Positions 15,841 to 22,765 of a stretch of DNA of 30,383 bases are shown here, piece by piece. The notes under the pieces are model-generated. The model did not search any database, had not been told where the DNA came from, and saw only the letters and a list, made by a program, of their open reading frames with translations. The stretch is from assembly GCA_902464175.1 (NCBI GenBank), contig CABQHZ010000009.1:1-30383 (forward strand), written 5' to 3'. Source of the stretch: an uncultured Collinsella sp. (lineage in GTDB: Bacteria > Actinomycetota > Coriobacteriia > Coriobacteriales > Coriobacteriaceae). A program made the translations under genes and the position numbers. How positions within the stretch are numbered: position 1 is the first letter of the stretch; each line of letters begins with the position of its first letter.

Positions 15841-16287
15841 ATGACCGACAACGACCGCATGGCTCAGCTCGAGCGCGCCTGTTCGTATCTCAGGCGCATT
15901 CCGGCGTGGTATCTTGCCACGACCGATGCGAGCGACGGGCATCAGCCCCGCGTGAGGCCGTTTTCGTTTGCCATGGTCGATGACGGTAAGCTGTGGTTTT
16001 GCACGTCGCGCGACAAGGACGTGTGGGCGGAGTTGAGCGCGAATCCCAAGTTTGAGCTCTCGGGCTGGAAGCCGGGGGAATGTTGGATCGTATTGACCGG
16101 CGAAGCCGCACTTGAGGACGACGCAGTTGCGAGCGACAAGGTGCGTCAAGCGGGTTTTAAGCACATGGTGGGCATCGGCGAGGAACACGAGAGTGCCAAC
16201 GACGGCCGCCTTGCTTTCTTTTCGGTCCGCAACATTGCCGCGCGCTTCTGTGATATCGACGGCAGCGAGGAGCGCCTGGAGCTCTAG
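15841..16287 (+). CDS. Pyridoxamine 5'-phosphate oxidase-like FMN-binding protein (1)
   Basis: 148-residue cytoplasmic protein with GAAAGGGG before the ATG. The split-barrel pattern is visible: PAWYLATTD, PRVRPFSFAMVDDGKLWFCT, KDVWAELSANPKFEL and WIVLTGEAALEDD. Family members bind FMN or F420, or act as flavin reductases or heme-handling proteins, so the reaction cannot be named. It lies 30 bases after ecfT with no terminator between, which suggests membership of the FMN-controlled operon. The next gene is a clear paralogue. Confidence 0.88.
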   Translation: MTDNDRMAQLERACSYLRRIPAWYLATTDASDGHQPRVRPFSFAMVDDGKLWFCTSRDKDVWAELSANPKFELSGWKPGECWIVLTGEAALEDDAVASDKVRQAGFKHMVGIGEEHESANDGRLAFFSVRNIAARFCDIDGSEERLEL

Positions 16288-16331
16288 CTCACACCAACCA
16301 GGCTCTCAAACTGGCTAGTACAGGAGGAAAC

Positions 16332-16742
16332 GTGGACGGATTGAATACGGTGCTGGAGTACCTGACGTCGGTGCCGGCGTGGTATCTGGCGACGAGCGTG
16401 GACGGGCAGCCACATGTGCGTCCGTTCTCGTTTGCACAGATTCAGGACGGCAAGCTGTGGTTTGTGACAGCGCGCACTAAAGATGTGTGGCAGGAGCTGC
16501 TGCAAAACCAGCGCTTTGAGGCCACGAGTTGGTGGCCGGGCCATGGCTGGCTCATCTTGCGCGGGCGCGCTGGCTTGGATGACCGGGCTTTAGACGAAAT
16601 GCGCGAAGCCGGGTGGAAGCATCTAGAGCGCCTGGGCGAGCACTATGAGGGGCCTAACGACCCCACGCTCGTCTTCTTTAGCGTCGAAGATCCCGAGGCT
16701 TTTATCTGCAATCACGACGAATGGGTGCCGGTCGAGCTCTAG
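16332..16742 (+). CDS. Pyridoxamine 5'-phosphate oxidase-like FMN-binding protein (2)
   Basis: 136 residues from a GTG start behind AGGAGGAAA. It shares with its neighbour VPAWYLATS, HVRPFSFAQIQDGKLWFVT, KDVWQELLQNQRFE and the C-terminal FFSVEDPEAFIC, so the pair arose by duplication. It is followed by the terminator at 16780. The two proteins may act as a heterodimer, since split-barrel proteins dimerise with FMN at the interface (inference). Confidence 0.88.
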   Translation: MDGLNTVLEYLTSVPAWYLATSVDGQPHVRPFSFAQIQDGKLWFVTARTKDVWQELLQNQRFEATSWWPGHGWLILRGRAGLDDRALDEMREAGWKHLERLGEHYEGPNDPTLVFFSVEDPEAFICNHDEWVPVEL

Positions 16743-16779
16743 CCAACCGGCTCATCCTAACAACTTGGTTTTCGCATGG

Positions 16780-16840
16780 GCGGGCCCCGTATTGCCCGGC
16801 GCCGTTAGGAGCGTCGGTCAATACGGGGCCCGCTCTATTT
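16780..16840. terminator. Strong hairpin terminator ending the riboflavin-transport operon
   Basis: GCGGGCCCCGTATTG (16780-16794) pairs perfectly with 16819-16833. After a mismatch the stem continues for several more base pairs, giving a 23-level stem with an 8-nt loop. The tail is TCTATTTG. Confidence 0.8.
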
Positions 16841-16875
16841 GTCAATTCCTTCAAGCGAATGTGTCGGGAATGTTT

Positions 16876-16914
16876 CAATGCATGAATATGCAAGCCATTT
16901 ACGTGTTAATGCAT
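16876..16914 (+). promoter_or_regulatory. Tandem ARG boxes (ArgR operator)
   Basis: Box 1, AATGCATGAATATGCAAG (16876-16893), is a near-perfect palindrome of the ArgR type (TGCAT...ATGCA). Three bases later box 2, TTTACGTGTTAATGCATC (16897-16914), has one good and one weak half-site. Two 18-base boxes separated by three bases is the classical ArgR arrangement. Confidence 0.7.
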
Positions 16915-16921
16915 CTTTTGG

Positions 16922-16930
16922 TGCTAAAGT
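16922..16930 (+). promoter_or_regulatory. Extended -10 element of the arg operon
   Basis: TGCTAAAGT lies eight bases after ARG box 2, so the -35 region falls inside the operator. Bound ArgR with arginine would block polymerase. No good -35 hexamer is seen. Confidence 0.45.
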
Positions 16931-16999
16931 TTCAACCCACTTCATAACGACCGCTGCGAAATGCGCATCGGTGCATAAATCGCAGACAAGGAGTCTGAT

Positions 17000-18070
17000 A
17001 TGTCTTTGAAGGTTGGAATCGTCGGCGCGGCTGGATATGCCGGAGCCGAGCTCATTCGCCTCGTGCTCGGTCATCCCGAGTTTGAACTTGTTGCCATTAC
17101 GTCCAACGCCGATGCCGGCCAGCCGCTGTCTGCGGTGTATCCGAGCTTTGCTGGCGTGAGCGATCTGGTTTTCACCACGCATGACGCCCCCGAGCTCAAG
17201 AGCTGCGATGCGGTTTTTCTTGCCGTGCCGCACACGGCTGCCATGGCACAGGTGCCCGCGCTGCTTGCATCGGGCGTCTCCTGCATTGACCTCTCGGCCG
17301 ACTATCGCCTGAACGACGCGTCTGTCTTTGAGGCTTGGTATGCCGCCGAGCACACGAGCCCCGAGCTGCTCAAGACCCGTGCCTTTGGTCTGCCCGAGCT
17401 GTTCTGCCAGGACTTGGAGACCGCCGCATCCGACCATGCCGACGGCAAACCCGTGCTGGTCGCCTGCGCCGGTTGCTATCCCACCGCAACGAGCCTTGCC
17501 GCCGCGCCCGCCGTGCGCGCGGGCTGGGTGGCCGAGAACGGTCCTGTGATTGTCGATGCCATTAGCGGCGTGACGGGCGCCGGTAAGTCCTGCAACGCCC
17601 GCACCCATTTTTGCAGCGCGGACGAAAACCTGGAGGCCTACGGCGTGGGCAAGCATCGCCACACGCCCGAGATTGAGCAAATCCTTGGCCTAACCGATCG
17701 CGTCGTCTTTACCCCGCACCTGGCACCGCTCAAGCGCGGTCTACTCTCTACGGTAACGATGCCGCTTACGCCGCAGGCTATCGATACCTTGACCCTTGAA
17801 GATGTTGTCGACTATTACAAGCAGTTCTACGCTGGACGCACCTTTGTGCGCGTGCTCGATGCCGGCCAGCAGTCCAAGACGGCTTCGGTCGTCGGCACCA
17901 ACGCCGCCCAGATCGGCCTCGCGCTCAACAAGCGCGCGGGCGTGCTGGTGGCGACGGGCGCCATCGACAATCTGTGCAAGGGCGCTGCGGGCCAAGCAGT
18001 CCAGTGCGCCAATATCGTCTTTGGCTTTGACGAGCGACGAGGCTTGCCCACAGTGGCGTGCCCGGTGTAG
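17000..18070 (+). CDS. argC: N-acetyl-gamma-glutamyl-phosphate reductase
   Basis: 356 residues; AAGGAG is upstream of the ATG. The N-terminal NADP-binding GIVGAAGYAGAEL, and the active-site Cys159 in ACAGCYPTATS, identify the enzyme, which reduces N-acetylglutamyl phosphate to the semialdehyde (third step of ornithine synthesis). HRHTPEIEQ and FTPHLAPLKRGLLST are further family blocks. First gene of the argCJBD operon behind ARG boxes, with a 135-base spacer before argJ. Confidence 0.97.
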   Translation: MSLKVGIVGAAGYAGAELIRLVLGHPEFELVAITSNADAGQPLSAVYPSFAGVSDLVFTTHDAPELKSCDAVFLAVPHTAAMAQVPALLASGVSCIDLSADYRLNDASVFEAWYAAEHTSPELLKTRAFGLPELFCQDLETAASDHADGKPVLVACAGCYPTATSLAAAPAVRAGWVAENGPVIVDAISGVTGAGKSCNARTHFCSADENLEAYGVGKHRHTPEIEQILGLTDRVVFTPHLAPLKRGLLSTVTMPLTPQAIDTLTLEDVVDYYKQFYAGRTFVRVLDAGQQSKTASVVGTNAAQIGLALNKRAGVLVATGAIDNLCKGAAGQAVQCANIVFGFDERRGLPTVACPV

Positions 18071-18106
18071 CACATTCGATTGTTAACGATTTGGTAGTCG
18101 GGCATC

Positions 18107-18179
18107 GAGTGGGGCGCCACTCTTAAGCTGGTCTCATGATCACGACTGGCATGGCGCACCAACCGATGTCCGTTTTTTT
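18107..18179 (+). other. argC-argJ spacer with hairpin and T-run
   Basis: GAGTGG-GGCG-CCACTC (18107-18122) is a perfect 6-bp hairpin. Further on a weak GGCAT/ATGTCC pairing precedes seven T (18173-18179). This could be a partial terminator or attenuator that lowers argJBD relative to argC; evidence is weak. Confidence 0.35.
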
Positions 18180-18205
18180 GTTTGACATAAGGAGTCATAA
18201 AGACG

Positions 18206-19474
18206 ATGAATACCGAGCTGTTTGATATCAAGATTCGCGCCGTCGAGGGTGGCGTTACGGCTGCGGCTGGTTTTAAAGCTGCAGGCATCCACGCTGGGTT
18301 CCGCAAGAACCCCGAGCGTCTGGATTACACGCTCGTCGTGCCCGATAAACCCTGTCCCGGTGCCGGCGTGTTTACCACCAATCGCTTTTGCGCGGCGCCC
18401 GTGCAGGTGAGCCGTGCCAACCTGGGCGGTGCCGACAAGGGCTACGGTATCATCGCCGGCATTTCGGTCAACTCTGGCAATGCCAACGCCGCCACGGGTG
18501 AGACCGGCCTTGCCTGCGCGCGCGAGACGTGCAGCATCGCATCGCAGGTCATCGGCTGCGAGCCCCAGCAGATTCTGGTTGCCTCCACGGGTGTGATTGG
18601 CCAGATTCTGCCGATCGACACGTTTGAGACCGCCATTCCTGCTGCCTACGAGGCGCTCTCCGCCCACGGTGGCGCCGATGCCGCTCGCGCCATCATGACG
18701 ACCGACACGCACTCCAAGGAGTACGCCGTATCCTACGTCAGTGAGGCTGCGGGTCATGCGGGCAATGTCTATACGGTAGGCGGAATGTGCAAGGGCTCGG
18801 GCATGATCATGCCCAATATGGCCACCATGATCGCAGTTATCACCACCGATGCCCCCGTCGAGCCTGCGGCACTTCATGCCCTGCTGCTCTCGACCGTCAA
18901 GCAGACCTTTAACAAGGTAACGGTCGATTCCGACACCTCGACCAACGACACCTGCATCATGCTTGCCTCCGGCGCCGCTGCCGCAGATGCCGAGCCTATC
19001 GTCGAGGGCTCCGATGCCTTTGACGAGTTGGCATTTACCGTGCACGAGGTGTGCGAGAGCCTGGCGCGCAATATCGCCGCCGATGGTGAGGGCGCATCCA
19101 AGCTTGTTACGGTCAACGTTACCGGCGCCGCCAACGACGAGGAGGCCGATATCGCCGCCCGTGCCGTTGCTAACTCGCCGCTCGTTAAGACCTGCATCGC
19201 CGGCCACGACTGCAACTGGGGCCGCGTTGCTATGGCGCTTGGCAAGTGCGGCGTGAAGTTTAATCAGGAAGACGTTTCCATCGACATGATGGGCATGCCT
19301 GTCTGTCGCGATGGTCTGACTGTTCCCTTTGACGAGGACGAGGCTCTACGACGTTTCGAGGCGTCCGAGATTGTGATCTCGGCCGACCTGGGCGCAGGCG
19401 ACGCGGCAACGACCGTGTGGACCTGCGACCTCACGCATGAGTACATCTCCATTAACGGCGACTACCGTTCCTAG
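18206..19474 (+). CDS. argJ: Bifunctional ornithine acetyltransferase / N-acetylglutamate synthase
   Basis: 422 residues with AAGGAG about 11 bases upstream. The precursor is cleaved by itself at KGSGMIMPNMATM, where Thr207 becomes the N-terminal nucleophile of the beta chain. Other family blocks are TNRFCAAPV, NSGNANAATG, CEPQQILVASTGVIG, TFNKVTVDSDTSTNDT and the C-terminal EYISINGDYRS. It moves the acetyl group from N-acetylornithine to glutamate, so arginine or ornithine synthesis runs as a cycle. Because no separate argA or argE is seen here, ArgJ probably carries both activities (inference). Confidence 0.97.
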   Translation: MNTELFDIKIRAVEGGVTAAAGFKAAGIHAGFRKNPERLDYTLVVPDKPCPGAGVFTTNRFCAAPVQVSRANLGGADKGYGIIAGISVNSGNANAATGETGLACARETCSIASQVIGCEPQQILVASTGVIGQILPIDTFETAIPAAYEALSAHGGADAARAIMTTDTHSKEYAVSYVSEAAGHAGNVYTVGGMCKGSGMIMPNMATMIAVITTDAPVEPAALHALLLSTVKQTFNKVTVDSDTSTNDTCIMLASGAAAADAEPIVEGSDAFDELAFTVHEVCESLARNIAADGEGASKLVTVNVTGAANDEEADIAARAVANSPLVKTCIAGHDCNWGRVAMALGKCGVKFNQEDVSIDMMGMPVCRDGLTVPFDEDEALRRFEASEIVISADLGAGDAATTVWTCDLTHEYISINGDYRS

Positions 19475-19555
19475 ATTCCAGGCACGCTGCGCATCTTGCC
19501 GCGATTGCGGACAGCGGAGCACGGCGCGATAACGATACGAAAGACGAGGCAGATT

Positions 19556-20536
19556 ATGAAATTCGCACGCGATTGTCGTTCGAACGAATCCAACGAAGCA
19601 ACCGCGCAGCTGCTGTTCGAAGCGCTGCCGTGGATTAAGAACCTGACCGGTAAGACGGTTGTTATCAAATATGGCGGAGCCGCCATGGTTGATGAGCAGC
19701 TGCGCCGCGACGTGATGAGCGACATCGTGCTGCTCAAGATCATCGGCATGCGCCCTGTTATCGTGCACGGTGGCGGCAAGGCCATCAACGAGGCGCTGAG
19801 CCACTACGACATCCCCGTCGAGTTTAAGAACGGCCAGCGCGTGACCACGCCGGCGACTATGGATATCGTGCGCGAGGTGCTGGGCGGCAAGGTTAACCAG
19901 GAGCTGGTTGCCGCCATCAACCACCACGGCAACCTGGCCGTGGGCGTGTCGGGCAGCGATGCTGGCACGCTCATCGCCGAGCCGCTCGACCCCGAGCTCG
20001 GTCGCGTGGGCAAAGTGACGCACGTTAACACCGACTATATCGAGCGCTTACTCGATAGCGAGTACATCCCCGTTATCGCTACCGTCGCGGCGGGGGAGGA
20101 CGGCGGTTTCTTCAACATCAACGCCGATACCGCCGCCGGTGCCGTTGCGGCAGCGCTCCACGCGCACAAGGCGATCTTTTTGACCGACGTCGACGGCCTG
20201 TACAAGGACTTTAGCGATAAAGACTCACTCATCTCCAACCTAACACTCGACGAGGTTAACGAAATGCTCTACGGCGGCGAGGTCGATAAGGGCATGATTC
20301 CCAAGCTGCACGCGGCCGTCGATGCGCTTGCCGGCGGCGTATTTCGCGCTCACATCATCAACGGCACCACGGCGCATTCGCTGCTGCTGGAGCTGCTGAC
20401 CGATGCCGGCGTCGGCACCGTGATCCATTCCACCGAGACGGCTTACGAGTTCGATACGCATCCGCATCCGCTTTCGACGTTTGCTGCGCGTTTGACCGAG
20501 AACCTCGACGAGGTCGAGAAGCTTCAGACGGTCTAA
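19556..20536 (+). CDS. argB: Acetylglutamate kinase
   Basis: 326 residues from ATG 19556, preceded by ACGAGG. An in-frame ATG at 19496 would add 20 residues unlike the family and is rejected. The amino-acid kinase fold is shown by TVVIKYGGAAM, PVIVHGGGKAIN, ELVAAINHHGNLAVGVSGSD and the ATP-binding AIFLTDVDGLY, plus GGVDKGMIPK-like GGEVDKGMIPKL. It phosphorylates N-acetylglutamate. The N-terminal helix (NEATAQLLFEALPWIKNL) is the one that in arginine-inhibited hexameric kinases interlinks dimers, so feedback inhibition by arginine is likely (inference). The C-terminal tail of about 25 residues is longer than usual. Confidence 0.96.
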   Translation: MKFARDCRSNESNEATAQLLFEALPWIKNLTGKTVVIKYGGAAMVDEQLRRDVMSDIVLLKIIGMRPVIVHGGGKAINEALSHYDIPVEFKNGQRVTTPATMDIVREVLGGKVNQELVAAINHHGNLAVGVSGSDAGTLIAEPLDPELGRVGKVTHVNTDYIERLLDSEYIPVIATVAAGEDGGFFNINADTAAGAVAAALHAHKAIFLTDVDGLYKDFSDKDSLISNLTLDEVNEMLYGGEVDKGMIPKLHAAVDALAGGVFRAHIINGTTAHSLLLELLTDAGVGTVIHSTETAYEFDTHPHPLSTFAARLTENLDEVEKLQTV

Positions 20537-20605
20537 CTGACCCTCAGCCGCCCCATTTCTGCACCCATAGGCCTGCGCCGTCCGGCGCCCAACGAAAGGC
20601 ATCCC

Positions 20606-21889
20606 ATGTCACTTGCAGCTCAGCAATCGCTTGAATCCCATTACGTTATGCATACCTTTGGCCGCTCTCCGGTCGAGTTTGTCGAGGGTCACGGCATGAA
20701 GCTCACCGGCGACGATGGTCGTGAGTACCTCGACTTTCTTGCCGGCATCGGCGTGTGCAGCCTAGGTCATGGCGACCCGGCTGTGCTCTCGGCGCTCGAG
20801 GCACAGAGCAAAAAGCTCATGCATGTCTCCAATTACTTCTACATCGAGCAGCGTGGACAGGTCGCGGCGCTGCTGTCCAAGCTTGCCAACGACGACGTAG
20901 ATGGTGCACGCGTGCTTGCCGATGCCATTGCCGCCGGCGATGAGACCACGGCAGCTGCTCTTGGTGCCCCGGCTGCGGATGAGCAGGTTTGGGAGACCTT
21001 CTTTGCCAACTCCGGCGCCGAGGCCAACGAGGGCTCGATGAAGCTCGCGCGCCTGTACGCCAAGCGTGCCGGTAACGGCGGCAACACTATCGTGTGCATG
21101 CGCGGCGGCTTCCACGGCCGTACGCTCGAGACCATTGCCGCCACCATGCAGGATTGGCTGCAGGATAGTTTCCGCCCGCTGCCGGGTGGCTTTGTGGCCT
21201 GCACGCCCAACGATATCGATGAACTGCGTGCGATCTTTAAGCAGCTGGGGGGCGAAATTTGCGCCGTGATGCTCGAGCCGATTCAGGGCGAGAGCGGTGT
21301 GCACCCCATGACCGAGGAGTTTATGGCGGCAGCGCGCGACCTGGCACACGAAGTGGGCGCCGTGCTTATCGCCGACGAGGTCCAGTGCGGCATCTTCCGC
21401 TGCGGCAAGCCGTTTGCATTCCAAGCCTATGGCGTGGAACCCGACATCATGAGCCTTGCCAAGGGCATTGCTGATGGCGTGCCCATGGGTGCCGTCGTAG
21501 CAAAGAAGGAGATTGCCGACGTGTTTAAGCCGGGCGACCACGGCTCGACCTTTGGCGGTAGCTGCTTGGCTGTCGCGGCGTGCGCCGCGACGCTCTCCGC
21601 GCTCGTGCGCGGCGATTATGCCGACCATGCTGCCAAGGTAGGCGCCTATATGGAGGCAAAGCTCGCCAAGCTGCCGAACGTGACCGAGGTGCGTGGCCGC
21701 GGCTTGATGCTCGGCTGCGATCTGGACGATACTGCGGGTGATGCACACGACGTTGTGGCCCGTGCATTGGGGGCTGGTGCCGTGATTAACGCTACGGGTG
21801 CCCATACGCTGCGTTTCCTGCCGCCGCTCGTCTGCGAGGAATCCGACGTGGACAGTCTGATCGAGATCCTGTCGGACGTTTTGGCCTAA
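20606..21889 (+). CDS. argD: Acetylornithine aminotransferase
   Basis: 427 residues; GAAAGG lies upstream of the ATG. It is a class III PLP enzyme: YLDFLAGIGVCSLGHGDP, FFANSGAEANEGSMKLARLY, GGFHGRTL, IADEVQCGIFRCG (Asp257) and Schiff-base Lys286 in MSLAKGIADGVPMGA. It makes N-acetylornithine from the semialdehyde. An insert of about 30 Ala/Asp-rich residues (about 95-125) separates LLSKLA from the FFANSGAEA motif, and is absent from standard ArgD as I know it. Last gene of the visible arg cluster; no argF, argG or argH follows. Confidence 0.95.
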   Translation: MSLAAQQSLESHYVMHTFGRSPVEFVEGHGMKLTGDDGREYLDFLAGIGVCSLGHGDPAVLSALEAQSKKLMHVSNYFYIEQRGQVAALLSKLANDDVDGARVLADAIAAGDETTAAALGAPAADEQVWETFFANSGAEANEGSMKLARLYAKRAGNGGNTIVCMRGGFHGRTLETIAATMQDWLQDSFRPLPGGFVACTPNDIDELRAIFKQLGGEICAVMLEPIQGESGVHPMTEEFMAAARDLAHEVGAVLIADEVQCGIFRCGKPFAFQAYGVEPDIMSLAKGIADGVPMGAVVAKKEIADVFKPGDHGSTFGGSCLAVAACAATLSALVRGDYADHAAKVGAYMEAKLAKLPNVTEVRGRGLMLGCDLDDTAGDAHDVVARALGAGAVINATGAHTLRFLPPLVCEESDVDSLIEILSDVLA

Positions 21890-21914
21890 CACAGCGAAAT
21901 AACTTAACTTTGAC

Positions 21915-21970
21915 CGGGTTCCGGACTGCGGACGTGCCCTATGTGGCATGATTCAGCGGTCTGGAGCCCG
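21915..21970. repeat. Long imperfect hairpin after argD
   Basis: 21915-21932 pairs with 21953-21970 over 18 levels with three G-U wobbles and one mismatch. The apical loop has a further TGCC/GGCA pairing. TGTGGCA (21942-21948) can instead pair with TGCCACA (21974-21980). No T-run follows. Confidence 0.6.
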
Positions 21971-22008
21971 ATTTGCCACAAATCTGCAATGGCCAGGAGA
22001 GCCTTTGG

Positions 22009-22220
22009 ACAAAAAATGCCAAATGTGAGTACTGTCACCAGCTGAATCTCATATGAAACCGACTATCTAGGATTAGTTAGACCACACATGTTCAGTTATG
22101 TTAATGGGGAAACAGCTAGCAAAGGCTTCAAATCGCTGATTCAGGGCTAGATTTACCCAGCGAAACCCAAAAATCGCTGCTACAAAATTAGTAACAGTAC
22201 TCATTTTTGCCATTTTTTGG
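22009..22220. mobile_element. Foldback (MITE-like) element with 30-bp inverted ends
   Basis: 22009-22038 (containing AAAAAATGCCAAATGTGAGT) and the reverse complement of 22191-22220 agree at 25 of 30 positions. The 152 bases between them are AT-rich compared with the surroundings and hold no credible gene. No transposase is present, so mobility is only suggested. Confidence 0.5.
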
Positions 22221-22243
22221 CCACGGCCTTTGTGACGGACGTG

Positions 22244-22335
22244 CTGGCGGGTTCGAATCCCATGCGCTGGGCCTGAAAAAAGGAAAGGCCTCCATCGCTG
22301 GAGGCCTAACAACTCAGTGGTGGGCGATGAGGGAT
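22244..22335 (-). repeat. Duplicated tRNA-Val 3' end and terminator (copy A)
   Basis: This copy repeats the block at 22431-22520 with few differences: a shared 30-base stretch (22244-22273), a terminator-like hairpin GGCCTCC/GGAGGCC, and TGGTGGGCGATGAGGGAT, the last 18 bases of tRNA-Val including ACCA read on the other strand. The rest of a tRNA is missing. Confidence 0.8.
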
Positions 22336-22430
22336 GTCCGCGTGCGGCTGACGCCGCCCGCTCTCGCTTCGGGCCTACGGCCCTCGCGTGCTGCGCTGGA
22401 AAACGCTGCGCGTTTTCTCAGCTCCGCACC
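22336..22430. repeat. 95-bp spacer with three consecutive hairpins
   Basis: GCGGC-TGAC-GCCGC (22344-22357), GGGCC-TAC-GGCCC (22371-22383), and GAAAACGC-TGC-GCGTTTTC (22399-22417, extended by GCTG/CAGC) lie between the two duplicated blocks. Confidence 0.6.
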
Positions 22431-22502
22431 CTGGCGGGTTCGAATCCCATGCGCTGGGCCCAAAAAAGAAAGGCCCCCATAGCTGGGAGCCTATCAAATC
22501 AG
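22431..22502 (-). terminator. Terminator of tRNA-Val and flank (copy B)
   Basis: Read on the - strand just after the tRNA: AGGCTCCCAGCTATGGGGGC (22472-22491) folds into a hairpin and is followed by CTTTCTTTTTT. The 30 bases from 22431 match copy A exactly. Confidence 0.75.
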
Positions 22503-22578
22503 TGGTGGGCGATGAGGGATTCGAACCCCCAGCCTTGTGCGTGTAAAGCACCTGCGCTAACCGTTGCGCCAATCGCCC
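22503..22578 (-). tRNA. tRNA-Val (anticodon TAC)
   Basis: 76 bases including an encoded CCA end. The acceptor arm is GGGCGAT/ATCGCCC, the D arm GCGC...GCGC, the anticodon loop TTTACAC (TAC reads GTA) and the T arm GGGGG-TTCGAAT-CCCTC. The anticodon stem has one G-A mismatch at its base. Confidence 0.95.
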
Positions 22579-22588
22579 GTGCGGAGAG

Positions 22589-22597
22589 AGTATAGCA
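22589..22597 (-). promoter_or_regulatory. Extended -10 promoter element of tRNA-Val
   Basis: On the - strand TGCTATACT ends 11 bases before the tRNA. A -35 match is weak. Confidence 0.5.
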
Positions 22598-22708
22598 AAA
22601 CAATCGCCTCATTCATCTCATATCCATTAAAGGTAACCGGCGCGTGTCACAGCGGAGCTGATTCAGTTGAGATTGCCTGAACATTCCGCCCCTCTTTACG
22701 CCCTCGGG

Positions 22709-22714
22709 TATACT
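22709..22714 (+). promoter_or_regulatory. Candidate -10 of asnB
   Basis: TATACT lies 52 bases before the asnB start. The best -35 is a weak TTCCGC at 22685-22690, 18 bases upstream. Confidence 0.4.
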
Positions 22715-22765
22715 CAAAAGCTACTGATTCGATTTGATGCCCAGCAACAGCAGAGGGGATAGTAT

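Noticed and set aside
18182..18187. Perfect TTGACA before argJ as a promoter
   Set aside because: No -10 fits; 17 bases downstream is already the start codon region.
22244..22273. GGGTTCGAATCCC as the T-arm of a + strand tRNA
   Set aside because: No matching acceptor, D or anticodon arm is found upstream; the T-stem pairs badly.
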